Assembly: GCF_001586165.1 (NCBI RefSeq)
Contig: NZ_CP014608.1
Span: 2,232,001-2,296,000, forward strand
Length of the DNA stretch: 64,000 nucleotides
From: Obesumbacterium proteus
GTDB lineage: Bacteria; Pseudomonadota; Gammaproteobacteria; Enterobacterales; Enterobacteriaceae
Direction of reading: 5' to 3'
Each line of letters starts with the position of its first letter. Position 1 is the first letter of the stretch. Below the pieces are notes generated by a model. That model had not been told where the DNA came from. It saw only the letters and a list, made by a program, of their open reading frames with translations, and ran no database searches. The position numbers and the translations under genes were made by a program. Of this stretch, positions 1-7,347 are shown in pieces.

Positions 1-438
1 AACCGCATCGACGAGATCATCGTCTTCCATGCGCTGGGCAAGGAGGAGATCCGCCACATCGTCGGCCTGCAGCTCGATCGCGTGGCGCGCAGCGCCGCCA
101 GCCAGGGCGTGACGCTCACTTTCGATCAGACGCTGATCGACCATTTCGCGGAAGAAGGCTACAAACCCGAGTTCGGTGCGCGTGAACTCAAGCGCCTGAT
201 CCGCAGCGAGCTGGAAACTGCGCTGGCGCGCGAGATGCTCGGTGGCAGCATCGGCAAGGGCGATCACGCCAGCGCACGCTGGGACGACAAGGCCGAACGC
301 GTGGTGTTCGAACGCAAAGAGCTACCGCAGACCCCGGCCGAGCCGGAGCAGCCGGATGTCGCGAAGGCGACCGAGACGCCGCACGGCGACGCTGGCAAAG
401 GCTCGCGCAAGAAGAAGTCGGCGAGCGACGCATCTTGA
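1..438 (+). CDS. clpK: ClpK/ClpG-type AAA+ disaggregase, C-terminal end (5' truncated by window)
   Basis: The open frame runs from base 1 to the TGA at 436-438 and gives 145 residues. It begins with NRIDEIIVFHALGKEEIRHI, typical of the end of the second AAA+ domain of ClpB-like proteins, followed by the D2-small domain with FGARELKRLI, the helix that packs at the subunit interface. The tail is charged and lysine rich (GSRKKKSASD), as in ClpK/ClpG. The family are stand-alone hexameric disaggregases that give heat tolerance. The Walker motifs lie outside the window. The identity rests on the C-terminal domain plus the locus context. Confidence 0.85.
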   Translation, partial: NRIDEIIVFHALGKEEIRHIVGLQLDRVARSAASQGVTLTFDQTLIDHFAEEGYKPEFGARELKRLIRSELETALAREMLGGSIGKGDHASARWDDKAERVVFERKELPQTPAEPEQPDVAKATETPHGDAGKGSRKKKSASDAS

Positions 439-629
439 TGGCGGGCGAGGCTGCCGTGTCCGACCCCATCGGCCTGGCATGGGCAGCCTCCCTGGCATCA
501 ATCGCGGTGGCGGTCGTGCCAGCGGGTCACGCGGTCGTCTACAAGCGTGATCCGCGGTCGGCCACGCCGTGGGGGCTGCTCATCAGCGGCGGCACTGCCC
601 TCCCGCTCGCTGGCCATCCGTTTGCGTGA
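435..629 (+). pseudogene. Short ORF, possible leftover of a cardiolipin synthase N-terminus
   Basis: A 64-residue frame starts with ATG at 435, overlapping the clpK stop codon (TTGATG), so it could be translationally coupled. It has one hydrophobic helix (GLAWAASLASIAVAVV) followed by HAVVYKRDPRSA, which resembles the membrane helix plus KRDPR segment at the start of PLD-type cardiolipin synthases. The catalytic HKD domains are absent and the frame ends abruptly. It is either a decayed fragment or a chance small ORF. The cardiolipin synthase resemblance comes from a short motif only. Confidence 0.35.
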
Positions 630-689
630 CGGTGCGGCCCGTCTGTTCACCTGATCCTCTGGCAACTCGACTTTCGAGGAACAAGGCCC

Positions 690-2515
690 ATGGAAAAAAA
701 GAATCAATGGAATACCGGCTACTGGATCGTTGCCCTCCTGCTGTTGCTGAGTTTGCAGAGCTACTGGCAGACGGCGAAAACCGTCGAGCCGGTGCCCTAC
801 AGCGAGTTCGAGAAGGCGCTGGACGAGGGGCGCGTGGCCGAAGTGCTGGTGTCGGATCGTACGGTGACCGGGCGCCTGAAGTCGCCGGACAGCCGGGGCA
901 AGACGACGATCGTGGCAACGAGGGTCGAACCCAATCTTGCCGATCGCCTGTCGAAGTACGACGTGCCCTATGCCCGCGTGTTGGAGAGCACCTGGCTGCG
1001 CGATGTGCTGTCGTGGATCCTGTCAGCGGTATCCTTCTTTGGCGTCTGGTTCTTCCTGTTCCGCCGCTTCGCCGAGAAGCAGGGCATGGGCGGGTTTCTC
1101 AACATCGGTAAGAGCCGCGTCAAGGTGTTCGTGGAAAAGAACACCGGTGTGACGTTCGCCTATGTGGCGGGGGGGATGAGGCCAAGGCGGAGCTGGTCGA
1201 GATCGTCGATTTCCTGAAGAATCCGCAGGACTATGGCCGTCTCGGGGCGCGCATTCCCAAGGGCGTGTTGCTGGTCGGCCCACCGGGCACCGGCAAGACA
1301 TTGCTGACCAAGGCTGTTGCCGGCGAGGCGGCGGTGCCCTTCTTCTCCATCTCCGGATCAGAGTTTGTCGAGATGTTCGTCGGCGTGGGTGCGGCCCGTG
1401 TGCGCGACCTGCGCGACCTGTTCGAGCAGGCCCGAGGGCAGGCGCCGGCCATCATCTTCATCGACGAGCTCGATGCGCTGGGCCGCGCGCGCGGCGTCGG
1501 CGGCCCCATCGGCGGTCACGACGAGCGCGAGCAGACCCTCAACCAGCTGCTCACGGAGATGGACGGCTTCGACAGCTCGGTCGGGCTGATCATCCTCGCC
1601 GCCACCAACCGCCCCGAAATCCTCGACCAGGCGCTGCTGCGTGCCGGCCGCTTCGACCGCCAGGTGCTGGTGGACCGGCCCGACAAGAAGGGGCGGCTGG
1701 ACATCCTGAAGGTTCATGTCAAGAAGGTGACGCTGGCCCAGGATGTAGACCTCGAACAGGTAGCCGCACTGACCACGGGCTTTTCCGGCGCGGACCTCGC
1801 CAATCTGGTCAACGAGGCGGCGCTGGCGGCGAGGAGACGCCGTGCGTCCGCCGTGGAATTGCAGGACTTCACCGCGACCATCGAGCGCATCGTGGCGGGC
1901 CTGGAAAAGAAGAGCCGCGTGCTCAATCCCAAGGAGCGGGAAACCGTGGCCCATCACGAGATGGGCCATGCGCTGGTGGCGCTGGCGCTGCCCGAAACCG
2001 ACCCCGTACACAAGATCTCGATCATCCCGCGCGGCATCGGCGCGCTGGGCTACACCTTGCAGCGCCCCACCGAAGACCGCTTCCTGATGACGCGTACCGA
2101 TCTCGAGCACAAGATCGTCGTACTGCTGGGCGGGCGTGCCGCCGAAAAGCTGGTGTTCGGCGAGTTGTCTACCGGGGCGGCGGACGATCTGGCGCGAGCC
2201 ACCGACATCGCCCGCGACATGATCACCCGCTTTGGCATGGACGAGGGCCTGGGCTACATCGCCTTCGAGGCGTAGCGGCCCCGCTTTGTCGATACACCGG
2301 AACTGGCCCACGGCGGTTGCCGGGTGGTCGAATCGACCCAGGCGCGCATCGATCAGGCTATCCGCGACATCGTGATGGGCGTGTTCGAGCACGCCTACCG
2401 GATTCTCGACATCAACCGCGCGGTGCTGGAGCGCTGTGCGCGCGAGCTGCTGGCGCGGGAAACGCTCGACGAAAGCGATATCCGTCAATTGACTCAAGGA
2501 CTTGTTCGGAACTGA
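690..2515 (+). pseudogene. ftsH: FtsH-family membrane AAA+ zinc protease of tLST, disrupted by frameshift and stop
   Basis: Three open segments together encode a complete FtsH-like protein. Residues 1-175 (690-1217) have an N-terminal membrane helix, a periplasmic domain and a second helix near residue 115. The frame is lost in a run of seven G at 1169-1175, where the expected GVDEAK reads out of frame, consistent with one deleted base. The second frame resumes at about 1175 with Walker A GPPGTGKT, Walker B IIFIDELDALG, the SRH region and zinc motif HHEMGH, and stops at TAG 2273-2275 after YIAFEA. The same frame continues with RPRFVDTPELA to 2515, so the TAG replaces a sense codon. A 9-bp tandem duplication at 1402-1419 adds DLR between Walker A and B. 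FtsH degrades misfolded membrane proteins. This copy should be inactive unless the lesions are sequencing errors. Confidence 0.85.
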
Positions 2516-2602
2516 AAACAGTAGTAGGTGCCATTCAGAGTAAACCGACGGCTCTGTTCAGTGCGTCATCCAATTCGTCGGCATTGTTCAAGGAGAACCG
2601 AT

Positions 2603-3061
2603 ATGTCTGCATTGACTCCGTGGGACCCCTTCCGGGAACTGGATGAATTGCAAAACCGCCTGGCGACGATGTTCGGACGAATACCCCAGCGACAGGGCGC
2701 CCGTACCGGCAACGAAGCCATGACCACGGCGGACTGGGCACCAATGGCGGACATCAGCGAGGATGAGAACGCATTCCTCCTCAAGCTGGATCTGCCGGAG
2801 GTCCCCAAGGATGCCGTGCGCGTCAGCGCGGAAAACGGTGTGCTCACCATCAGCGGCGAGCGCAAACTGGAAAAAGAGGAGCAGGGCAAGAAGTTCCACC
2901 GCATCGAACGTGCGTATGGCCGCTTTGTGCGCAGCTTTGTCTTGCCTGACAACGTTGATCCGACCAAGGTGACGGCTTCCATGAAAGACGGCGTGCTGGA
3001 AGTGCGGCTTGTCAAGGCCGAGCAAGCCAAACCGAAACAGATTGAAATCTCAGTCAACTAA
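2603..3061 (+). CDS. hsp20: Small heat shock protein Hsp20 of tLST
   Basis: The protein has 152 residues. ATG at 2603 is preferred to the upstream in-frame start at 2528 because AAGGAG sits 8 bases before it and MSALTPWDPFRELDEL is the usual Hsp20 N-terminus. The alpha-crystallin domain covers about residues 45-140, with VPKDAVRVSAENGVLTISGER and the closing GVLEVRLVK. The C-terminal ends in KPKQIEISVN, similar to the I-x-I tail used for oligomer assembly. The protein holds unfolding clients for the ClpK disaggregase of the same locus. It lies about 90 bases after the broken ftsH and 22 bases before yfdX1. Confidence 0.93.
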   Translation: MSALTPWDPFRELDELQNRLATMFGRIPQRQGARTGNEAMTTADWAPMADISEDENAFLLKLDLPEVPKDAVRVSAENGVLTISGERKLEKEEQGKKFHRIERAYGRFVRSFVLPDNVDPTKVTASMKDGVLEVRLVKAEQAKPKQIEISVN

Positions 3062-3083
3062 CTTCAACCAAGAGCCCAAGATC

Positions 3084-3998
3084 ATGAATATCAAACAGCC
3101 ACAATACACCTTCTCCGCACTTGCCCTGGCGGTCGTCGTCGGACTGAGCGGACCGGCTCTGGCCCAATCGGCGGCAGGTTCTAGCCCAGGTGCTGCAGCA
3201 CCCTCTGCCGCATCCAAGGCGGCACAGCCACAGGTAGATGACAAGGCCGCCCGGGAAGCCGATAAAAAGCGTGCCGAGCTCACTCAAGACGCCATCACGG
3301 CGCTCACCAAGACCCAGGAGGCTTTGACCCTCCTTGATGCAAAGAAGACCAAGGAGGCGCTTGCTGCGCTGGAACTGGCCAGCGGAAAGCTGGAACTGGT
3401 ATTGGCACGCGACGCCAAACTTGCTTTAGCGCCGGTCGATGTACGCGTCATCACCCACGATATCCACGCCAACGTGGAATCGGTAAAGAAAGCGGTTAAG
3501 TTGTCTCGGGAGTTGTTGGGTGATGGCGAGGTGCAAAAGGCCCGGCCCATCGTTGCCAATCTGGCCAGCGAAATCGTAATCCAAACCGACAACCTTCCGA
3601 TGGCAACGTACCCGGCAGCGATCAAGTCGGCCGTACGGCTCATCGACAGCGGCGAGATCGACAACGCCAAAGCGGAACTCGCCCGAGCACTGAACACGCT
3701 GGTGGTGACCTCGGTCGCCTTTCCTCTGCCCGTGCTACGGGCCGAAGCCGCGATGGCAAAAGCTGAAAAGCTGGCCGAGACTGACAGGCGCGATGCCAAG
3801 CAGAACGAGGAGCTCAGCACCTTGCTGTCGTCCGTGCGCACGGAGATCGAGATGGCGCAGATCCTGGGTTATGGCAAGAAGGCGGACTTCAAACCCATCT
3901 TCGATCAGGTGAAGTCCATTGAGCAAAAGTCGGCTGGTGGCAAAAGCGGCAAGGGATGGTTCGACGAGTTGAAGACGCGCATCCAAAAGCTGTTTTGA
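3084..3998 (+). CDS. yfdX1: YfdX family protein 1 (exported)
   Basis: The protein has 304 residues. The ATG at 3084 opens a signal peptide (basic MNIKQPQY, then a hydrophobic ALALAVVVGLSGPALAQS with an ALA-Q cleavage site), so the product is probably periplasmic. After an Ala/Ser/Pro linker, the YfdX domain starts near residue 55 and is helical, with repeated TKTQEALTLLDAKKTKEALAALELASGKLELVL and IQTDNLPMATYPAAIK. YfdX proteins are linked to acid and antibiotic tolerance and have been proposed as chaperones. The paralogue downstream aligns along the whole domain but has no signal peptide. Both end with GKGW-DE-K--KLF. Confidence 0.9.
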   Translation: MNIKQPQYTFSALALAVVVGLSGPALAQSAAGSSPGAAAPSAASKAAQPQVDDKAAREADKKRAELTQDAITALTKTQEALTLLDAKKTKEALAALELASGKLELVLARDAKLALAPVDVRVITHDIHANVESVKKAVKLSRELLGDGEVQKARPIVANLASEIVIQTDNLPMATYPAAIKSAVRLIDSGEIDNAKAELARALNTLVVTSVAFPLPVLRAEAAMAKAEKLAETDRRDAKQNEELSTLLSSVRTEIEMAQILGYGKKADFKPIFDQVKSIEQKSAGGKSGKGWFDELKTRIQKLF

Positions 3999-4100
3999 GG
4001 TGATGAAGGGGCTGACTGCTCTGTCGGTCAGTCTCGCGATGTTCGCATTCAGCCCCAATAGATTCGCCTATTTTCACTATCTCATACGAGGCATATCACC

Positions 4101-4988
4101 ATGAATGAGCAAACACCGAATCCCAATGCGACGAACGAAGGAATAAACGAACAGGCCGCGGTAAGCAGCCTTCCTGTCAGTCCAGAGTCCAAGCCTGAAG
4201 TCGTCACGGAGGTACAGCCTGAGGTTCAGAAAGAAACGGACTCGCAGGCGGCAGACAAACGTAAACAAGTCCTCGATGAGGCAGTCTCGGCCTTGTCGCT
4301 GACCAAATCAGCGCTGGCCGCACTTGACGGCAAGGACACTGCACGCGCATTGGCAACGCTGGCCGAAGTGACGGGAAAGCTGGAGCTGATCGTCGCGCGC
4401 GAACCCACGCTCGCCCTGGCCGGCGTTGATGTGCGCACCATCGTGCACGACTTGTTCGCCAACACGGAAACCATTGAGGCGATGACCGACGAGGCGCTGG
4501 ATGCCCTCAAACATGGCGAGGTGCAACAGGCTCGCCACGTGCTGGCTTTGCTGGCCAGTGAAATCGTGATCACGGTCACCAACATCCCTTTGGCGTCCTA
4601 TCCCGCAGCCGTGAAGGCAGTCGTGCCGCTGATCGATCAGGGCAAGATCGAAGAAGCCAAAGCCGCGCTGCAGTCAGCGCTCAGCACACTGGTCGAGGAG
4701 CGCAGCGTGCTTCCGCTGCCCGTCCTGCGTGCGAAGCTGCTCCTGAAGCGCGCCGAGCCCCTGGTAGAAGATGGTCAGCGCAGCGAAGCATCCAATGAGC
4801 ACCTGGAGACATTGTTGAACGAAGCCCGGCAGCAGTTGGAAATGGCAGAACTGCTGGGCTATGGAAAAAGGAAGGACTTTGAGCCCCTGTACGCTGAACT
4901 CAAGAAAATCAAGGAAAAGACGGGAGGGGGAGGCTGCGGAAAAGGCTGGCTCGATGAAGTCAAGGCAAAACTGTCCAAGTTGTTCTGA
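4101..4988 (+). CDS. yfdX2: YfdX family protein 2 (no signal peptide)
   Basis: The protein has 295 residues. The N-terminus (MNEQTPNPNATNEGINEQ) is polar and acidic for about 50 residues with no hydrophobic core, so the product is predicted to stay in the cytoplasm, unlike YfdX1. The YfdX domain then matches the neighbour closely, including GKLELIVAREPTLALAGVDV, TNIPLASYPAAVKAV and LGYGKRKDFEPLYAELK, and the tail GKGWLDEVKAKLSKLF. The pair therefore looks like an old duplication in which each copy serves one compartment. A strong hairpin follows 10 bases after the stop codon. Confidence 0.9.
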   Translation: MNEQTPNPNATNEGINEQAAVSSLPVSPESKPEVVTEVQPEVQKETDSQAADKRKQVLDEAVSALSLTKSALAALDGKDTARALATLAEVTGKLELIVAREPTLALAGVDVRTIVHDLFANTETIEAMTDEALDALKHGEVQQARHVLALLASEIVITVTNIPLASYPAAVKAVVPLIDQGKIEEAKAALQSALSTLVEERSVLPLPVLRAKLLLKRAEPLVEDGQRSEASNEHLETLLNEARQQLEMAELLGYGKRKDFEPLYAELKKIKEKTGGGGCGKGWLDEVKAKLSKLF

Positions 4989-4997
4989 AACCGCTGG

Positions 4998-5024
4998 AGA
5001 GGGGGCGCATAGCGCCCCCTCTCT
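4998..5024 (+). terminator. GC-rich hairpin after yfdX2
   Basis: A perfect 12-bp stem (GAGAGGGGGCGC with GCGCCCCCTCTC) closes a 3-base loop. It is followed by TTGTCCC and only later by a T-rich stretch, so it may act as an attenuator or an mRNA 3'-end stabiliser rather than a full terminator. It separates yfdX2 from hdeD. Confidence 0.6.
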
Positions 5025-5077
5025 TGTCCCATGAGTGTTTGATTTTTTATTTTGTATAGATCTTTAGGAGATATTGC

Positions 5078-5689
5078 ATGAACACAGACACCATCGCCAA
5101 TTCCAATGCGGATGACCCCACCAAAGCACTGTGTTCGCTGAGCCAAAATTGGTGGCTTTTTGTGCTGCGCGGTGTCTTGGCATTGATTTTTGCAGCCCTC
5201 GCGTTCTGGATGCCACAATCGGCTCTGTTGGCCATGACCATCATGTTCGGCGCATTTTCCTTGGTCAATGGCGCGTTCAACTTGTTTGCAGCGGTGCGCC
5301 ATATCCAGAAAAAAGAGCGCTGGGGCTGGCTGCTGTTCAGCGGCATTGTCGGCATACTTACGGGCGTCGTCGTCCTGGTTGCTCCTTGGGTCGCCACGAT
5401 AGTCTTGGCTTCTTTTTTATGGGCTAGCGTGGGCTTCTGGGCGATTTTCACCGGTGTGCTGGAGATATCCGCCGCCGTTCGGCTGCGTCGGGAAATCAAG
5501 GGTGAAATCTGGCTTGCCCTCAGTGGACTGCTCTCGATTATCCTTGGTGCTATCGTCTTGTGGATATTTTTTACCCGTCCGGTCGAGTCATTCGTGGCCG
5601 CAGGCTGGCTGTTGGGTTTCCATGCGGCAGTCTATGGCGTCACGCTTTTGTTCTTGAGTTGGAGTCTTCGCAAAACGCGCCTGGGGTAA
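5078..5689 (+). CDS. hdeD: HdeD family inner membrane protein of tLST
   Basis: The protein has 203 residues, preceded by TAGGAG 8 bases before ATG. Six hydrophobic helices are evident, in the DUF308/HdeD pattern: WWLFVLRGVLALIFAALAFW, ALLAMTIMFGAFSLVNGAFNL, WLLFSGIVGILTGVVVLVAPW, ASFLWASVGFWAIFTGVLEI, LALSGLLSIILGAIVLWIFF and WLLGFHAAVYGVTLLFLSWSL. In E. coli HdeD contributes to acid resistance at high cell density; its biochemical activity is unknown. It lies between the YfdX pair and orf11 and probably works at the membrane side of the stress response. Confidence 0.92.
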   Translation: MNTDTIANSNADDPTKALCSLSQNWWLFVLRGVLALIFAALAFWMPQSALLAMTIMFGAFSLVNGAFNLFAAVRHIQKKERWGWLLFSGIVGILTGVVVLVAPWVATIVLASFLWASVGFWAIFTGVLEISAAVRLRREIKGEIWLALSGLLSIILGAIVLWIFFTRPVESFVAAGWLLGFHAAVYGVTLLFLSWSLRKTRLG

Positions 5690-5768
5690 GAGCGTGCCAA
5701 ACCAAAATCTATGGATATGAGCATCCTCGATTCATGCCTCCATAGAAATGACATCGAAGGAGTCATAC

Positions 5769-6914
5769 ATGCAGATACAATATAGCTATCGAGCTATCGA
5801 CAAAGAGTTTCATGAACCTTGGCAGAGAGCTTTGGGAAATGTGATCGAGCACGCCCTCAAGCCATTGCTCGACAAACACACTAAAGATTCAGCGCGACTT
5901 CAAATCGTCCTTGATCGCGACAAGATCAAGCGGCAATTTCTGGCCAGTGGCTATATGCACCTGCCCGGCAAAAAGATTGTCAGCGTTACTGCATCACATA
6001 ACGAGCTGACGCCCCTCGCGCAGATGCTCGCACAGTCGTTGTTCCGTCAGGCCAAGAAGCATTTTGACCGACTGCATGCTCAGGATCAAATCAAGCGCAA
6101 AGCACGACGCGAGCGCTTGCGCGAGCTCAAGGTGCGGATTGCCGCAAAACCCGCATCAGCCGCCCATGAGGCCGAGGTGACCCGAATGCCTCTACTGTCG
6201 AAACTTGAGGCTGTCGCAAGGCGTGAGCTGGCTTATCTGCGGGCCGTCGGCGATTTACCGCGCGATTATCCGACGCTGCGCGACGTGGTGGATGAAGCGA
6301 TTGTCCGAGCTAAGGTGGAATGGCAATCCGTGCCGGGGGAAAAAGAGGCTTACACCGGTCTTTTGAAGCATCTGTTCGCCGTCCTGGATAACGAAGTGGC
6401 AAGCAGCCGGCAATTTGGCGAATCCGTTTCTCTGGACGCGCCGGTCGAACCGGATGCCCAAGACGTGGCCGAGGCCATGGTGGAAGAGGAAATCTTCGAA
6501 TTTTATCAGCACGATGACACACTCAAGCTGGCCGATATTTTCGCTGGCAGTCAGCATCCCGATGTCGCAACGATCGCGGAACAGGAGGAGCTGATTGATC
6601 GGTCGAGCGAGTTCGCTTTTGCATTTGACCTGCTGAAGGACATGCCGCGTTTGTGGCGGCGCATTTTTCTGCTTATCCGTGTGGACGGGCTGAATGCCAG
6701 CAGCGTCTCTGAAATCCTGCTGATTCCTAGTAAGGAAGATGCTGTCCGAAGGTGGCTCATGCAGGCCGAAGCATTCATCGCTGCTCATCTGGAAGAGGCC
6801 GGAGTAAGCAAAAACGGGAACGATTGGCTCCAAGGCGTTGATTGGTCGGCATTGTCTGTGACCCGAAACGAGGCAGCCTCACTGTGGTCCAAGGAGGCGA
6901 ACCATGAAGAATGA
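5769..6914 (+). CDS. tLST orf11: HPF/RaiA-like N-terminus with a sigma-factor-like C-terminus
   Basis: The protein has 381 residues from ATG 5769, which has AAGGAG 6 bases upstream; an in-frame ATG at 5748 would add 7 residues and lacks such a site. Residues 1-105 (MQIQYSYRAIDKEF, RLQIVLDRDK, KKIVSVTASHNELTPLAQML) look like the ribosome-hibernation HPF/RaiA fold. The middle (about 130-220) is helical. Residues about 280-350 (LKDMPRLWRRIFLLIRVDGL then SVSEILLIPSKEDAVRRWL) resemble sigma-70 region 4, a helix-turn-helix. No enzymatic motif is visible. It overlaps trx by 11 bases, so the two are translationally coupled. The domain assignments are by eye; a role in translation or transcription control of the locus is inference. 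Confidence 0.75.
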   Translation: MQIQYSYRAIDKEFHEPWQRALGNVIEHALKPLLDKHTKDSARLQIVLDRDKIKRQFLASGYMHLPGKKIVSVTASHNELTPLAQMLAQSLFRQAKKHFDRLHAQDQIKRKARRERLRELKVRIAAKPASAAHEAEVTRMPLLSKLEAVARRELAYLRAVGDLPRDYPTLRDVVDEAIVRAKVEWQSVPGEKEAYTGLLKHLFAVLDNEVASSRQFGESVSLDAPVEPDAQDVAEAMVEEEIFEFYQHDDTLKLADIFAGSQHPDVATIAEQEELIDRSSEFAFAFDLLKDMPRLWRRIFLLIRVDGLNASSVSEILLIPSKEDAVRRWLMQAEAFIAAHLEEAGVSKNGNDWLQGVDWSALSVTRNEAASLWSKEANHEE

Positions 6915-7344
6915 TCTTCACCTTGTCTGCCCGCATTGCCAGTCCATCAACCGCGTACCGACTGCGAAGCTATCGGAACATCCCAACTGTGGCCGCTGCC
7001 AGCAGCCCTTGTTCACGGGCGAGCCCATCGAGTTGACCACGGCGACGTTCTCGCGCCACGTGGAGCGCAGCGATCTGCCGCTGCTGGTCGATTTCTGGGC
7101 GCCATGGTGCGGGCCGTGCAAGATGATGGCGCCACAGTTCCAGCAAGCGGCGCACCAGCTCGAACCGAGGATCCGGCTGGCGAAGGTGAATACCGAGGCT
7201 GAGCCCCACCTGGCCACGCAGTTCGGTATCCGCAGCATCCCGACGCTTGCCCTGTTCCAGGGTGGGCGGGAGATCGCCCGTCAGGCCGGCGTGATGGGCG
7301 CGCAGGACATCGTGCGCTGGACGTCGACGCAAGTGGGACGCTGA
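6904..7344 (+). CDS. trx: Thioredoxin of tLST (Trx2-like, with N-terminal zinc ribbon)
   Basis: The protein has 146 residues. AAGGAGG lies just before the ATG. Residues 9-38 have two CxxC pairs (CPHC, CGRC), the zinc-binding head found in TrxC. The thioredoxin domain follows with FWAPWCGPCKMMAPQ, the redox dithiol, and the cis-proline motif SIPTLALF. TrxC-type proteins reduce oxidised proteins and are induced by oxidative stress. The gene is coupled to orf11 upstream (11-base overlap) and kefB starts 3 bases after its stop. Confidence 0.95.
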   Translation: MKNDLHLVCPHCQSINRVPTAKLSEHPNCGRCQQPLFTGEPIELTTATFSRHVERSDLPLLVDFWAPWCGPCKMMAPQFQQAAHQLEPRIRLAKVNTEAEPHLATQFGIRSIPTLALFQGGREIARQAGVMGAQDIVRWTSTQVGR

Positions 7345-7347
7345 CCG

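Noticed and set aside
1358..2497. Long minus-strand ORF of 379 codons opposite ftsH
   Set aside because: It is a GC-rich shadow of the ftsH sequence; histidine/glutamine-rich with no known family.
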